From: Paenibacillus sp. FSL R7-0345
Lineage (GTDB): Bacteria; Bacillota; Bacilli; Paenibacillales; Paenibacillaceae
Reading direction: 5' to 3'
Assembly (NCBI RefSeq): GCF_038595055.1
Contig: NZ_CP152002.1
Location: 3,330,501-3,394,500, forward strand
Length of the DNA stretch: 64,000 nt
Shown: positions 8,972 to 17,308 of the stretch, one piece after another
How positions within the stretch are numbered: position 1 is the first letter of the stretch
Layout: each line of letters starts with the position of its first letter
Notes under the pieces: model-generated
The model's database searches: none
The model's input: only the letters and a program-made list of their open reading frames with translations
What the model was told of the DNA's origin: nothing
Made by a program: the position numbers and the translations under genes

Positions 8972-10498
8972 ATGCAAGTGACAAGAAAACGTTCACTGAT
9001 CGGATCTCTGACTGCGGTTTTTGCCCTTACCGGGATACTGGCCGGCTGCGGCGGCAATAACAATGCCGGAAGCGGGGATGCAACCGCACCGCCGTCCGGT
9101 TCGGCGGCTACAACGGCACCTGCGGCTACAGCCGCTGAAGTGCAGAAGGTGAATTTCTCGATCGTTTCGGCCAGACCGGGTGATGAAGCTTTTTACAAGG
9201 AACAAATGGACATATTTATGAAAGCGAATCCAGAGGTGAAGGTGACGGTCATTGCCAATCCGACGGAGCAGTATAACAATGCGCTGCAGCTGTCTTTTGC
9301 GGCTAACGAAGGTCCGGATATCTTCTTCATTGAAGGCGGCCAGCCGCAGGCGAGAACGGTGTATGACAATAAATGGGTGGAGCCGCTGGACAGCTATATC
9401 GATGATGCTTTTGTGGCCCGCTTCCCGGAAGGGGCCTTCAGCCGCACCAGCCAGACTCGTGTGAACGGGGAGATCATCGGGATTCCGGTCCGCGACCCGC
9501 GCTTCGACAAGGTAAGACCGCTGTATTACAACAAGACTATACTGGAGCAGTACGGCTACAGCGAACCGCCTAAGACGCATAGTGAATTCGTCGCAGCAGC
9601 GACCAAGATTACAAAAGAAGGCAAGGGCCAGGTATACGGCTTCGCCATGATGGGGAAAGCACCGGCGGTGTTCGGACTAAGTGTTTCGGGCCTCGGCTCC
9701 GGGCTTGAAGGCGGAGTAATCGGGTATGAGGGCAACACGATCATCAACCTGAAAACCGGACAGTTCTCGTCGAAGTCGGCGACACCGGTCGTAGAAATCC
9801 TGCGGCAGCTGAACGCGCAGAAGATAGTGGCACCGGGCTGGGAGAACTGGGATACCGCGCAGATGCACCAGCAGTTCGCAGCCGGACGCGTGGCGATGTT
9901 CATCGGGGCAGCGTGGCAGGCCGAGGAAATCCGCAAGCTGAATGAGGGTATGGATATGGGCATTGCAGCTGCACCTGTACCGGATGCCGGACGGAGCGGA
10001 TACCGGGATACTCCGACGATTGCCGAGCCGCGTTATGCAATGAGCTCACAGTCGAAGTCGAAGGATGCCGCCTGGAAGGTACTGGATTTCCTCGGATCAG
10101 TGGAGTTTGAACGGGCGAATTATGAATATGCAAAAGAGCTCGTGCTGATGCCGGCAGCAATGGAAGGCATAACAATGTCCGCAGACATGGAGCAGATTGT
10201 GAAGGTCATGGATGAGACCATCCGGATGGCTCCTGCAGTCAATACGAATAACCAGAACTATGACCAGTTCTCGAAGAGCATCAGCGATGCCATGCCGAAG
10301 CCGAAGATTCAGGAGGTATTCCTGAAAGCGGTAGTCAGCAACGAGGATCCGGTACCGCTGGCAGAGGACTACGATGCCAAGGCCAATAAGGTCATCGATG
10401 AGCAGATCAAGATTGCGAACGACGGCGGCATTGATTTTAGCAGAGAGGACCTTAAATATCCCGATTGGAATCCGATGGAGAATTATATTATCGAGTAA
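8972..10498 (+). CDS. Sugar ABC transporter, extracellular solute-binding lipoprotein
   Basis: 508 residues from ATG 8972. A positively charged start and hydrophobic stretch lead to a lipobox, LAGC, near residue 26. A low-complexity Gly/Ala/Thr linker follows, then a family 1 solute-binding domain with the typical GPDIFFIEGG segment. AAGGGGAG is three bases from ATG 8972 but nine from GTG 8978, so the real start may be GTG 8978. Two MalF/MalG-type permeases follow; no ATPase is encoded here, as is usual when a shared MsmX-type ATPase serves several importers. Downstream of two mannosidases and of the shared YesN-type element, its ligand is probably an oligosaccharide, perhaps mannosidic (inference). 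Confidence 0.93.
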   Translation: MQVTRKRSLIGSLTAVFALTGILAGCGGNNNAGSGDATAPPSGSAATTAPAATAAEVQKVNFSIVSARPGDEAFYKEQMDIFMKANPEVKVTVIANPTEQYNNALQLSFAANEGPDIFFIEGGQPQARTVYDNKWVEPLDSYIDDAFVARFPEGAFSRTSQTRVNGEIIGIPVRDPRFDKVRPLYYNKTILEQYGYSEPPKTHSEFVAAATKITKEGKGQVYGFAMMGKAPAVFGLSVSGLGSGLEGGVIGYEGNTIINLKTGQFSSKSATPVVEILRQLNAQKIVAPGWENWDTAQMHQQFAAGRVAMFIGAAWQAEEIRKLNEGMDMGIAAAPVPDAGRSGYRDTPTIAEPRYAMSSQSKSKDAAWKVLDFLGSVEFERANYEYAKELVLMPAAMEGITMSADMEQIVKVMDETIRMAPAVNTNNQNYDQFSKSISDAMPKPKIQEVFLKAVVSNEDPVPLAEDYDAKANKVIDEQIKIANDGGIDFSREDLKYPDWNPMENYIIE

Positions 10499-10552
10499 AC
10501 GTTAACCTGTAGTCCCGGAAACCATACAGAAACAGACAGGAGTGAATTCACG

Positions 10553-11536
10553 ATGGGTTACGGCACACCGCAGCAGAGTATTCCTGCTTCCGCCGGCAAG
10601 GCTCCGCTCTCCAAAAGAGCGGAGCTGTTCAAACAGATCAAGAAGCACCGCTACCATTACCTGTTCGTGCTGCCGATGCTGGTGTTCTTTGCCGCTTTTA
10701 CCTTGTGGCCGATGATTGCAAGCTGGTATTATTCGTTCTTTAACTGGGACGGCATCGGCTGGCCGACGGATTTTATCGGGCTTGGCAACTTCAGGGAGGT
10801 CGCATCCGACCCGGGCTTCTGGAATGCTTTTATGAACACGTTCCTCTTCGCCCTGACGCATGTGCTGATCCAGATGCCGCTGGCGCTGATCGTTGCGGTC
10901 ATTCTCAACAACCAGTTTCTTGCGGGGAGAAATGTATACAGGCTGCTGCTGTTCGTGCCGGTTATCTCTACTACAGCGGTTATCGGTGTTATTTTCTCGA
11001 TTCTGCTGAACCCGCTGGGCGGTGCGATCAACGAAATGCTGCTGGGCACAGGGCTGATTAATGAGCCAATCAACTTCCTGGGATCTACTACACTTGCGTT
11101 GCCGACACTGCTGGCCGTTTCTGTCTGGAAAAGCTTCGGTACGCCCATGATCTACTGGCTTGCGGGGCTGCAGACGATTCCGGGTGAGCTGTATGAGGCA
11201 GCCAAAATCGACGGGGCGAGCAAGGTGCAGAGCTTTTTCCGGATTACCGTTCCGATGCTGGCGCCGATTGGCCTTGTAATAACACTGCTCACTTTTATCA
11301 ACAACCTCGATCCGTTTGATCTGGTCCGAACAATGACTGAAGGCGGGCCGGTAAAAGCGACCGATGTGGTGCAGACTTACATTTTCCGTTATGCATTCGA
11401 ACCCGAGAGCGGCTCTTCCCGTTACGGCTTCGCCTCGGCAGCAGGCATCCTGTTTAGTCTGGCCGTGCTTGTTGTTGTTATCATTCAGGCGCTGACCGGT
11501 AAAGCTGCCCGCAGATCCGGCACGAAAGGAGCCTAA
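10553..11536 (+). CDS. Sugar ABC transporter permease, MalF type
   Basis: 327 residues with about six membrane segments. The first (YLFVLPMLVFFAAFTLWPM) follows a basic N-terminus. The EAA loop that docks the ATPase is EAAKIDGASKVQSFFRITVP, near residue 220. ATG 10553 follows ACAGGAG at a good distance. It is separated by 55 bp from the binding-protein gene, and the next permease starts three bases after its stop. It forms the inner-membrane channel with the MalG-type partner. Confidence 0.95.
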   Translation: MGYGTPQQSIPASAGKAPLSKRAELFKQIKKHRYHYLFVLPMLVFFAAFTLWPMIASWYYSFFNWDGIGWPTDFIGLGNFREVASDPGFWNAFMNTFLFALTHVLIQMPLALIVAVILNNQFLAGRNVYRLLLFVPVISTTAVIGVIFSILLNPLGGAINEMLLGTGLINEPINFLGSTTLALPTLLAVSVWKSFGTPMIYWLAGLQTIPGELYEAAKIDGASKVQSFFRITVPMLAPIGLVITLLTFINNLDPFDLVRTMTEGGPVKATDVVQTYIFRYAFEPESGSSRYGFASAAGILFSLAVLVVVIIQALTGKAARRSGTKGA

Positions 11537-11539
11537 GCC

Positions 11540-12376
11540 ATGTACCGCCTAAACCGATTCCTTAGACAGCTGCCGGCCCAGGTCCTGCTGCTTGCCTTCA
11601 CGTTAATCTGGAGTTATCCGTTTATCTGGATTATCTCCTCTTCCTTTAAATCGCAAAGTGAAATGTTCCTGGGCGGCATCAACATCATCCCCAAGGAGCC
11701 GACGTTCGACAATTTTGTAAGGGCGTGGGATCTGGCTAACTTTTATCAATATTTCTTCAATTCGGTCATTGTTACCGCTTCGGTTGTCCTGCTTGTGCTT
11801 GTCATTACCTCCATGGCGGGTTATGCGCTGGGAAGAGGCAGCATGCCCGGTAAAAAGCTGATCATGACCATGCTGGTCATCTCGATGTTCTTGCCCAAAG
11901 GCTTCACTATTCTTCCGCTGTTCGAGCTGATCGTCGGCCTGGGCTTCAACAATACACTGATGGGAGTTATCCTGGCTGAATCGGGTCCGTCCAAAATCGT
12001 ATCCATCCTGCTGTTCGTCGGCTATTTTGCCTCGCTGCCCAAAGAGATGGAGGAGTCCGCAACAATTGACGGGGCCGGTTATTTCCGGATGTTCTTCAGC
12101 ATTATGCTTCCGCTGTCTAAACCGATTCTCGGCACGGTAACAATTTTCAGCTTTATCGGGGCGTGGAATGCGTTTTTTGTTCCGCTGACGTTCACTTTAA
12201 GCAAGCCGTCGCTGCGGACGCTGGGTGTCGGGATGTACAACTTCTTTGGAACGAACAGTGTGGACTGGACCGGTCTGGCGGCGGGGGCGGTTATGTCGGT
12301 GGTGCCGATCATCATCGTATTCCTGTTCCTGCAGCGGTATTTTATCGAAGGTCTGGCCGGTTCCATCAAAGGCTAA
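11540..12376 (+). CDS. Sugar ABC transporter permease, MalG type
   Basis: 278 residues with about six membrane segments. The EAA-type loop is EESATIDGAGYFRMFFSIML, near residue 170. The C-terminus (RYFIEGLAGSIKG) is typical of MalG-type permeases. Its ribosome site (AAAGGAG) lies within the last codons of the preceding permease gene, which indicates coupled translation. Twenty bases separate it from the FAD oxidoreductase gene. Confidence 0.95.
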   Translation: MYRLNRFLRQLPAQVLLLAFTLIWSYPFIWIISSSFKSQSEMFLGGINIIPKEPTFDNFVRAWDLANFYQYFFNSVIVTASVVLLVLVITSMAGYALGRGSMPGKKLIMTMLVISMFLPKGFTILPLFELIVGLGFNNTLMGVILAESGPSKIVSILLFVGYFASLPKEMEESATIDGAGYFRMFFSIMLPLSKPILGTVTIFSFIGAWNAFFVPLTFTLSKPSLRTLGVGMYNFFGTNSVDWTGLAAGAVMSVVPIIIVFLFLQRYFIEGLAGSIKG

Positions 12377-12396
12377 TCAGGCAGGAGGTGTAAGAA

Positions 12397-15129
12397 TTGG
12401 GCCAGTCAAAATCAGTCCGGACGGAGGTTCTCGTTGTTGGAGGCGGAACAGCAGGCTGTGTGGCGGCTATTGCGGCTGTTGAGGAAGGAGCGAAGGTCAT
12501 CCTGATCGAAAATGATACTGCACTTGGCGGGGTTGCTACCCGCGGCGGTATCCACCGGTACTATTACGGTTCTCCCGGAGGGCTGCAGGAGGAGATTGAC
12601 CGCCGGACCTCAGAGGCAGCTGCAATATTCGGAGGCAAAACCAAGGGCTTTCATCCGGATGCCAAGCGGGTGATGCTTGCCGCCCTTTGCCGGGAAAAGG
12701 GAATTGAGGTTCACCTGAATTCCGTTGTGTATGAGGTTATTAAAGAGGATGAGAATGTAGCCGGTGTGCGTGTTCTGTCACCGGCAGGGCGATTGGAGAT
12801 TCGTGCAGGGGTGACCATCGACGGCACCGGGAATGCCCATCTCGTGCGAATGGCCGGGGGCAGGCTGAGGTACGGCCGCGAGCTGGACGGCGTGTATCAC
12901 AATTATTCCTTCATTCCGCGCAGAGTGCTGGACGGGGAGATCGGGTATGACAATCTGGATGCCGGATGGGTAGATCCGTACGATCCCTGGGATGTGTCGC
13001 GGGCTTTTATCCGCGGCCGTGAATGGGTCAGGGAGGGGTATGCAGAGGGTGCGCATTATTTTGCAGTCTCGTCCATGCTCGGGGTCCGGGAAGGCGGCCG
13101 GATCGAAGGAGACACTACAATTACACTGGAGGATTATATTGAAGACCGGCCTTCACCGGAAGTGATCTGCCGCAGCTATTCCCATCTGGATAATCACGGC
13201 TTCGATACAGGGAATGAAAGTGAGTTCAGCCAGCTGTGGATTGCGGTCATGGGCTTGTTCGTCAAAGGCCTGTGGTGCGATATTCCATACGGGGCGCTTT
13301 TGCCTGCCGGTATCGGAAATCTGCTGGTGGCCGGACGGGCCTTGTCTGTAGACCGGGATGTGGGAATGGGTGTACGGATGCAAAAGGACATGCACAAGGT
13401 TGGCGAGGCGGCAGGGGTTGCCGCTGCAATGAGTAGCCGTTCCGGCTCTGCACCGCGTGAGCTGGACCGTTCCGTGCTGCAGAAGCGGCTGGTCGAACGG
13501 GGAGTGCTGGAGGCTGAGGAGCTGGAGCGGACTCATGGCCGGAATCTGCGCTTTAAGCGCGGTGAGCTGGCTGGTGTGGAGCTGGGAAGGGAGAGCGCCG
13601 CTTCGTATGCAGAACAGCTTGCATATTATTTCGAGACGGACGAGCGGTGGAAGGCAATCTGGCTGCTGGCCAGTTCAGCTGAAGCTGCACAAGACCGTCA
13701 GGTCACCGTTTTGCTGGAAAGCAAGCTTTATGAAGGCACACCGGAGGCTAGATTCTGTGCTGCTATCACAATGGCTAAGCTGGGAAGAGAAGAAGCCATT
13801 CCATACCTGCTGGAACGCATTGCCGCCAGGGATATGAACAAGCTCAGCAATCATCCCAAATGTGTACCGTTCTGGATTGCCTCATTTGTACTGCTGCGTA
13901 TGCTGAAAAGCACCGCTGGAGTGAGTCAGGCGGCTGCTGCACTTAAAGATCAGCCTGGCGCGGTTCACAGCACTTTTCTACTGGATTACTTGTCTGTTAT
14001 TTGTCCGGTGCTGAGCGCCGGGGAACGTGCTGAAGCTGCCGGTGCTGTTGAGGTGTGGTTATCATCCGGTGAACTTGGAACGGATTACCGGATGCACGGG
14101 GACCGGCCGGAGTCGCTCGGCTGGAGCCTTGAACTCAGAGCGGCAGCGCTGCTGGCAAGTTTGAACGGGGAGCAAGGGAGGGACATTGGAGGTGCGGCGG
14201 CTGCTGCGGCCGATCCGCGGGGGTATGTCCGCAATGCGGCAGTGCGGCTGCTTCCTTGGAGTTTTAGAGAGAGTGTGCCTGAAGATGGGGCTGTCCCGCT
14301 GCTCGGTGAGTTTGATGTTGCAGTGATTGGTGCCGGGACCGCAGAGGTTATCTGTGCGGCAACGTTGGGCCGTCAAGGCAGGAAAGTGGTGCTGATTGCT
14401 GACGGAAGTGCTTTGATGACTGAGGTTACGAAGTCCAGAGTGACCTATTTTAAAGGGCTTGACGAGTCTGCTGGCGGAGTCGCATACGAGTTGATTGATC
14501 TGTTGCGACAAGAAGGAGCGTGGAACGGAGAGCAGCTGGAGCCTGTATTGGTGCAACTGGCGGCGGACCAGCTTTTGCAGAATGCCGGGGTAAGCGTTCT
14601 GTATGAGGCACGTTGTCTGGAGGAGCAGAGGGCAGAAGGGCGGAATCTAGTTGAGATCGCCTATAAGAACGGCAGAGGGCTGGTTGCCGCCGGCAGAATT
14701 ATTGGGCAGACTTATCGGACGGGAGTTAAAGTGCAGGCCGTTTCAGGTACATTGACTGCGGTTTTGATAGGCTCCGGGTCATTTGGAGAGTCGGCAGACT
14801 GTGCCTGGATGGAATGGAGCCATAGCGGTAACAGGCTATCTATGCGGCTTCGGCCTGGTTATTATCCGGAGGAGGCTTATCTGGATGTCCATTGGTCTTG
14901 GGAAGCTGCCGAAACGGCAGGCACCGGGGAGCTGCTTGTGCTGCCGGCAGTTGAGCATCTTCGACAACAGGGACTCATATCGGAGCATGCTGCGCTCGCT
15001 TATATTGCAGATGAGCCTTGGCCGGAAGGACTGTCTGACATATTGGAAGCAGCCGGCGGGGACAGGACTGAGCAATTATGGATTGCGGAGCAAATTACAG
15101 CCGGAGCAGCTGCCTCTGCAATCGGTTAA
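12397..15129 (+). CDS. FAD-dependent oxidoreductase with duplicated nucleotide-binding fold
   Basis: 910 residues. TTG 12397 is the start, six bases after CAGGAGGTG. The N-terminus has a complete dinucleotide-binding motif (VLVVGGGTAGCVAAIAA) followed by an LGGVATRGG block, as in the FAD_oxidored family (PF12831 type). FAD domain residues run to about 370. A helical middle region with HEAT-like Ala/Leu periodicity follows. Near residue 640 a second Rossmann start appears (FDVAVIGAGTAEVICAA) in which the third glycine of GxGxxG is Glu, so the second site may be weakened. No signal peptide is visible. Its place in a sugar ABC operon suggests oxidation of an imported sugar or glycoside; the substrate is unknown. 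Confidence 0.85.
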   Translation: MGQSKSVRTEVLVVGGGTAGCVAAIAAVEEGAKVILIENDTALGGVATRGGIHRYYYGSPGGLQEEIDRRTSEAAAIFGGKTKGFHPDAKRVMLAALCREKGIEVHLNSVVYEVIKEDENVAGVRVLSPAGRLEIRAGVTIDGTGNAHLVRMAGGRLRYGRELDGVYHNYSFIPRRVLDGEIGYDNLDAGWVDPYDPWDVSRAFIRGREWVREGYAEGAHYFAVSSMLGVREGGRIEGDTTITLEDYIEDRPSPEVICRSYSHLDNHGFDTGNESEFSQLWIAVMGLFVKGLWCDIPYGALLPAGIGNLLVAGRALSVDRDVGMGVRMQKDMHKVGEAAGVAAAMSSRSGSAPRELDRSVLQKRLVERGVLEAEELERTHGRNLRFKRGELAGVELGRESAASYAEQLAYYFETDERWKAIWLLASSAEAAQDRQVTVLLESKLYEGTPEARFCAAITMAKLGREEAIPYLLERIAARDMNKLSNHPKCVPFWIASFVLLRMLKSTAGVSQAAAALKDQPGAVHSTFLLDYLSVICPVLSAGERAEAAGAVEVWLSSGELGTDYRMHGDRPESLGWSLELRAAALLASLNGEQGRDIGGAAAAAADPRGYVRNAAVRLLPWSFRESVPEDGAVPLLGEFDVAVIGAGTAEVICAATLGRQGRKVVLIADGSALMTEVTKSRVTYFKGLDESAGGVAYELIDLLRQEGAWNGEQLEPVLVQLAADQLLQNAGVSVLYEARCLEEQRAEGRNLVEIAYKNGRGLVAAGRIIGQTYRTGVKVQAVSGTLTAVLIGSGSFGESADCAWMEWSHSGNRLSMRLRPGYYPEEAYLDVHWSWEAAETAGTGELLVLPAVEHLRQQGLISEHAALAYIADEPWPEGLSDILEAAGGDRTEQLWIAEQITAGAAASAIG

Positions 15130-15200
15130 GCCTTGTTATCGGAAATAGCAGGATTTATGTTCATAGAATGTCTATTCCAATTAAAAAGGAGCGATTATTC

Positions 15201-16754
15201 ATGAGTATTCTATCTTCATTACCGTTAATGCGTATAGCTGAAATTAAGGTGGAAGCTTCGCCGGGGACTGAGATTACATTCAGCTCCCTGTCCGCGCTTG
15301 TGCCTGAGGGCACCCGCCATCTGGTTATTGAAGTCAATGCTGCCCAGACTTACACCGAGCGCAGATTCTGCGAAGTTATTCTGAACGGAGATACTGCCGC
15401 CCATTATAACCGAAGGGAGTTCGTGGCTACAGGCTCTGCGGTAACGACAACCAGCACAACGAATACCAATGTTGCCCAGGGCGTGGACATTCCTCCTTCA
15501 ACAGCAGGATACGGGGGCGGATATCTGCTCTTTCCGTTTGCCTTCCGCACGGATAATCTGAAGCTGTGGCATTCCATGGGATCTTCGCTGGAGACCAGGC
15601 TGCAGCGTCATGCCGGAGCCTGGGAGAATACAGCAGCAATTGACGCTATCACTCTGCGTCCGTGGCAAAATGTGCCCGGAGGGGTTAACCAGTGGGCTAC
15701 GGGCTCCATCATCACCCTGTATGCAGTCAATGAAGCGCTTCTGGCCGCAGACCGGCTGCCGGATGCGCAGTCCAAGAAGTTTACGTTCGGCACACTGCCA
15801 ACGGATGCGAATCATCTGATCCTGCTTATGTATCTCCGGTCCAGCCATAATGTGTCCACCCGTCAGGGCGACCGGGTCTATCAGGAGCTTAATCAGGATA
15901 GCGCCTCATCCAATTATCCTATTCAGCGTTTCGGCGGCGAAGGGATTGCGGATGCTAAAATCATCGATGAATTTTATAACGAGAAACGGGTCGGCTGGTC
16001 AACAGCAGCAGCAGCTCCGGCGGATTCCTTCGGCAATCTGGTGGTCATGTATCCGGAATACCGCAGCACGGATTTCCATAAGCCGTGGATAAGCCAGCAT
16101 GCCGCATACGAGGATATTTTCTATCCTGTCAGCCAGGAGAACGGCCGGAGAAGGAACACGGCGGCATTGACCCGGCTGCATTATTTCCCGGGAATGGGCG
16201 GGGAATCTTATCTTCCCGGTTCGATCATGAGCGCGTATAAGTCCGGGACACCGGCTGCAAGGCATGTTGTCTCAGCTTCCGGCGAAGCGTCGGTCACGCT
16301 TCAGGTTCCTGCCGGGAGTGTCGGCCTCCGTGCGGTAGTGGTAGCCAGAACAAATAGCAGCGCGGCAGAGGACCGGCTGCTGATCGAGCTGAACAATGAT
16401 GCTTCTGCGGCAAGCTATGCAATCCGCAGGGCATCGGCCAAAGGGGAACTAAATACCGAGGGCACCCATGAGACTGTGCTGCAGACAGACAATGAAATCG
16501 GAGTCATTCCGGGCGGCGGGGCGGAGGCAGGCCAATACGGCTGCGGTGCACTGTCCATTATCCGGCATGCAGAGACCGACCGTCATAAGCATATTCTATC
16601 TCTGATCGGCGCAGCCGGCGGCCGGCTGGCCTTGTACGGCGGGCGCTGGAAGAGCAACGCAGCCGTAACCTCTGTGACCTTCAAACCGAAGTCCGGCACA
16701 CTATTTGCCGCCGGCTCTGTCTTCGAGCTGATTGTTGCTGATGATGCACTTTAG
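15201..16754 (+). CDS. Three-repeat protein of unknown function with phage-tail-like motifs
   Basis: 517 residues from ATG 15201 (AAAAAGGAGC about ten bases upstream); longer in-frame starts lack a ribosome site. The protein is three copies of one unit of about 165 residues. Each copy carries an L-N-x-D-x-A-x-x-Y-x-I/R-R block (LNGDTAAHYNRR, LNQDSASSNYPIQR, LNNDASAASYAIRR). Later in each copy comes a G-R/A-W-x-N-x-A-A-I/V block (GAWENTAAI, GRRRNTAAL, GRWKSNAAV), then a segment of G-S-x-I type. Such blocks remind me of phage tail or receptor-binding proteins. There is no signal peptide. It is the last gene of the ABC/FAD operon. The function is unknown. Confidence 0.75.
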   Translation: MSILSSLPLMRIAEIKVEASPGTEITFSSLSALVPEGTRHLVIEVNAAQTYTERRFCEVILNGDTAAHYNRREFVATGSAVTTTSTTNTNVAQGVDIPPSTAGYGGGYLLFPFAFRTDNLKLWHSMGSSLETRLQRHAGAWENTAAIDAITLRPWQNVPGGVNQWATGSIITLYAVNEALLAADRLPDAQSKKFTFGTLPTDANHLILLMYLRSSHNVSTRQGDRVYQELNQDSASSNYPIQRFGGEGIADAKIIDEFYNEKRVGWSTAAAAPADSFGNLVVMYPEYRSTDFHKPWISQHAAYEDIFYPVSQENGRRRNTAALTRLHYFPGMGGESYLPGSIMSAYKSGTPAARHVVSASGEASVTLQVPAGSVGLRAVVVARTNSSAAEDRLLIELNNDASAASYAIRRASAKGELNTEGTHETVLQTDNEIGVIPGGGAEAGQYGCGALSIIRHAETDRHKHILSLIGAAGGRLALYGGRWKSNAAVTSVTFKPKSGTLFAAGSVFELIVADDAL

Positions 16755-16780
16755 GTGAATATAGGGGCGGGGCCATGTGC

Positions 16781-17238
16781 AAATGAAGGGATAAATGCTC
16801 TTGATTTGATCGGATGAGGCGTCTACGCTCAAATGAAAGGCAAAAATGCCCTTGATTTGGCCAAATGGGACATCTACGCTCAAATGAAAGGCAAAAATGC
16901 CCTTGATTTGGCCAAATGGGACATCTACGCTCAAATGAAAGGCAAAAATGCCCTTGATTTGGCCGAATGGGGCGTCTACGCTCAAATGAAAAGCAAAAAT
17001 GCCTTTGATTTGGCCAAATGGGGCATCTACGCTCAAATGAAAGGGAAAAATCCCCTTGATTCGGCCCGATGTGGCTGCCGCGACCAAATGAAAGGGAAAA
17101 ATCCCTTTGATTCAGCCCAACATGGCGGCCACGGTTAAATGAAAGGCAAAAATGCCCTTGATTCGGGCCAATCTGGCTGCAGCACTCAAATGAAAGGCAA
17201 CATGTCCTTCACTCAGCCAAATGTGGCGGCCTACGGCT
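16781..17238. repeat. Array 2: nine 51-bp tandem repeats, each with a short hairpin
   Basis: Units start at 16781, 16831, 16882, 16933, 16984, 17035, 17086, 17137 and 17188, a 51-bp period after the first copy, which is one base short. The core is GGCAAAAATGCC, a 4-bp stem with an AAAA loop, followed by CTTGATTTGGCC. In the copies at 17035 and 17086 both arms change together to GGGAAAAATCCC, so pairing is kept. Because 51 is divisible by three, reading frames stay open on both strands; these have no ribosome sites and are not genes. The array lies between the 3' ends of convergent units. Confidence 0.95.
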
Positions 17239-17254
17239 AATGTCCCAGCAAATT

Positions 17255-17298
17255 CAAAAAGGAGTACTCCCGAACACATAGCGGGAGTACTCCTGTTT
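17255..17298. terminator. Bidirectional terminator between the ABC operon and yesN
   Basis: GGAGTACTCCCG at 17261-17272 pairs perfectly with CGGGAGTACTCC at 17282-17293. An A-run lies on the left and TGTTT on the right, so it can end transcripts from both sides. It sits 11 bp beyond the stop of the minus-strand response regulator gene. Confidence 0.88.
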
Positions 17299-17308
17299 AA
17301 CGGCGCCA

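Noticed and set aside
16701..17138. Open frames on both strands through array 2 (about 100-128 codons)
   Set aside because: The 51-bp period is a multiple of three, so frames stay open automatically. No ribosome site, and both strands are equally open.
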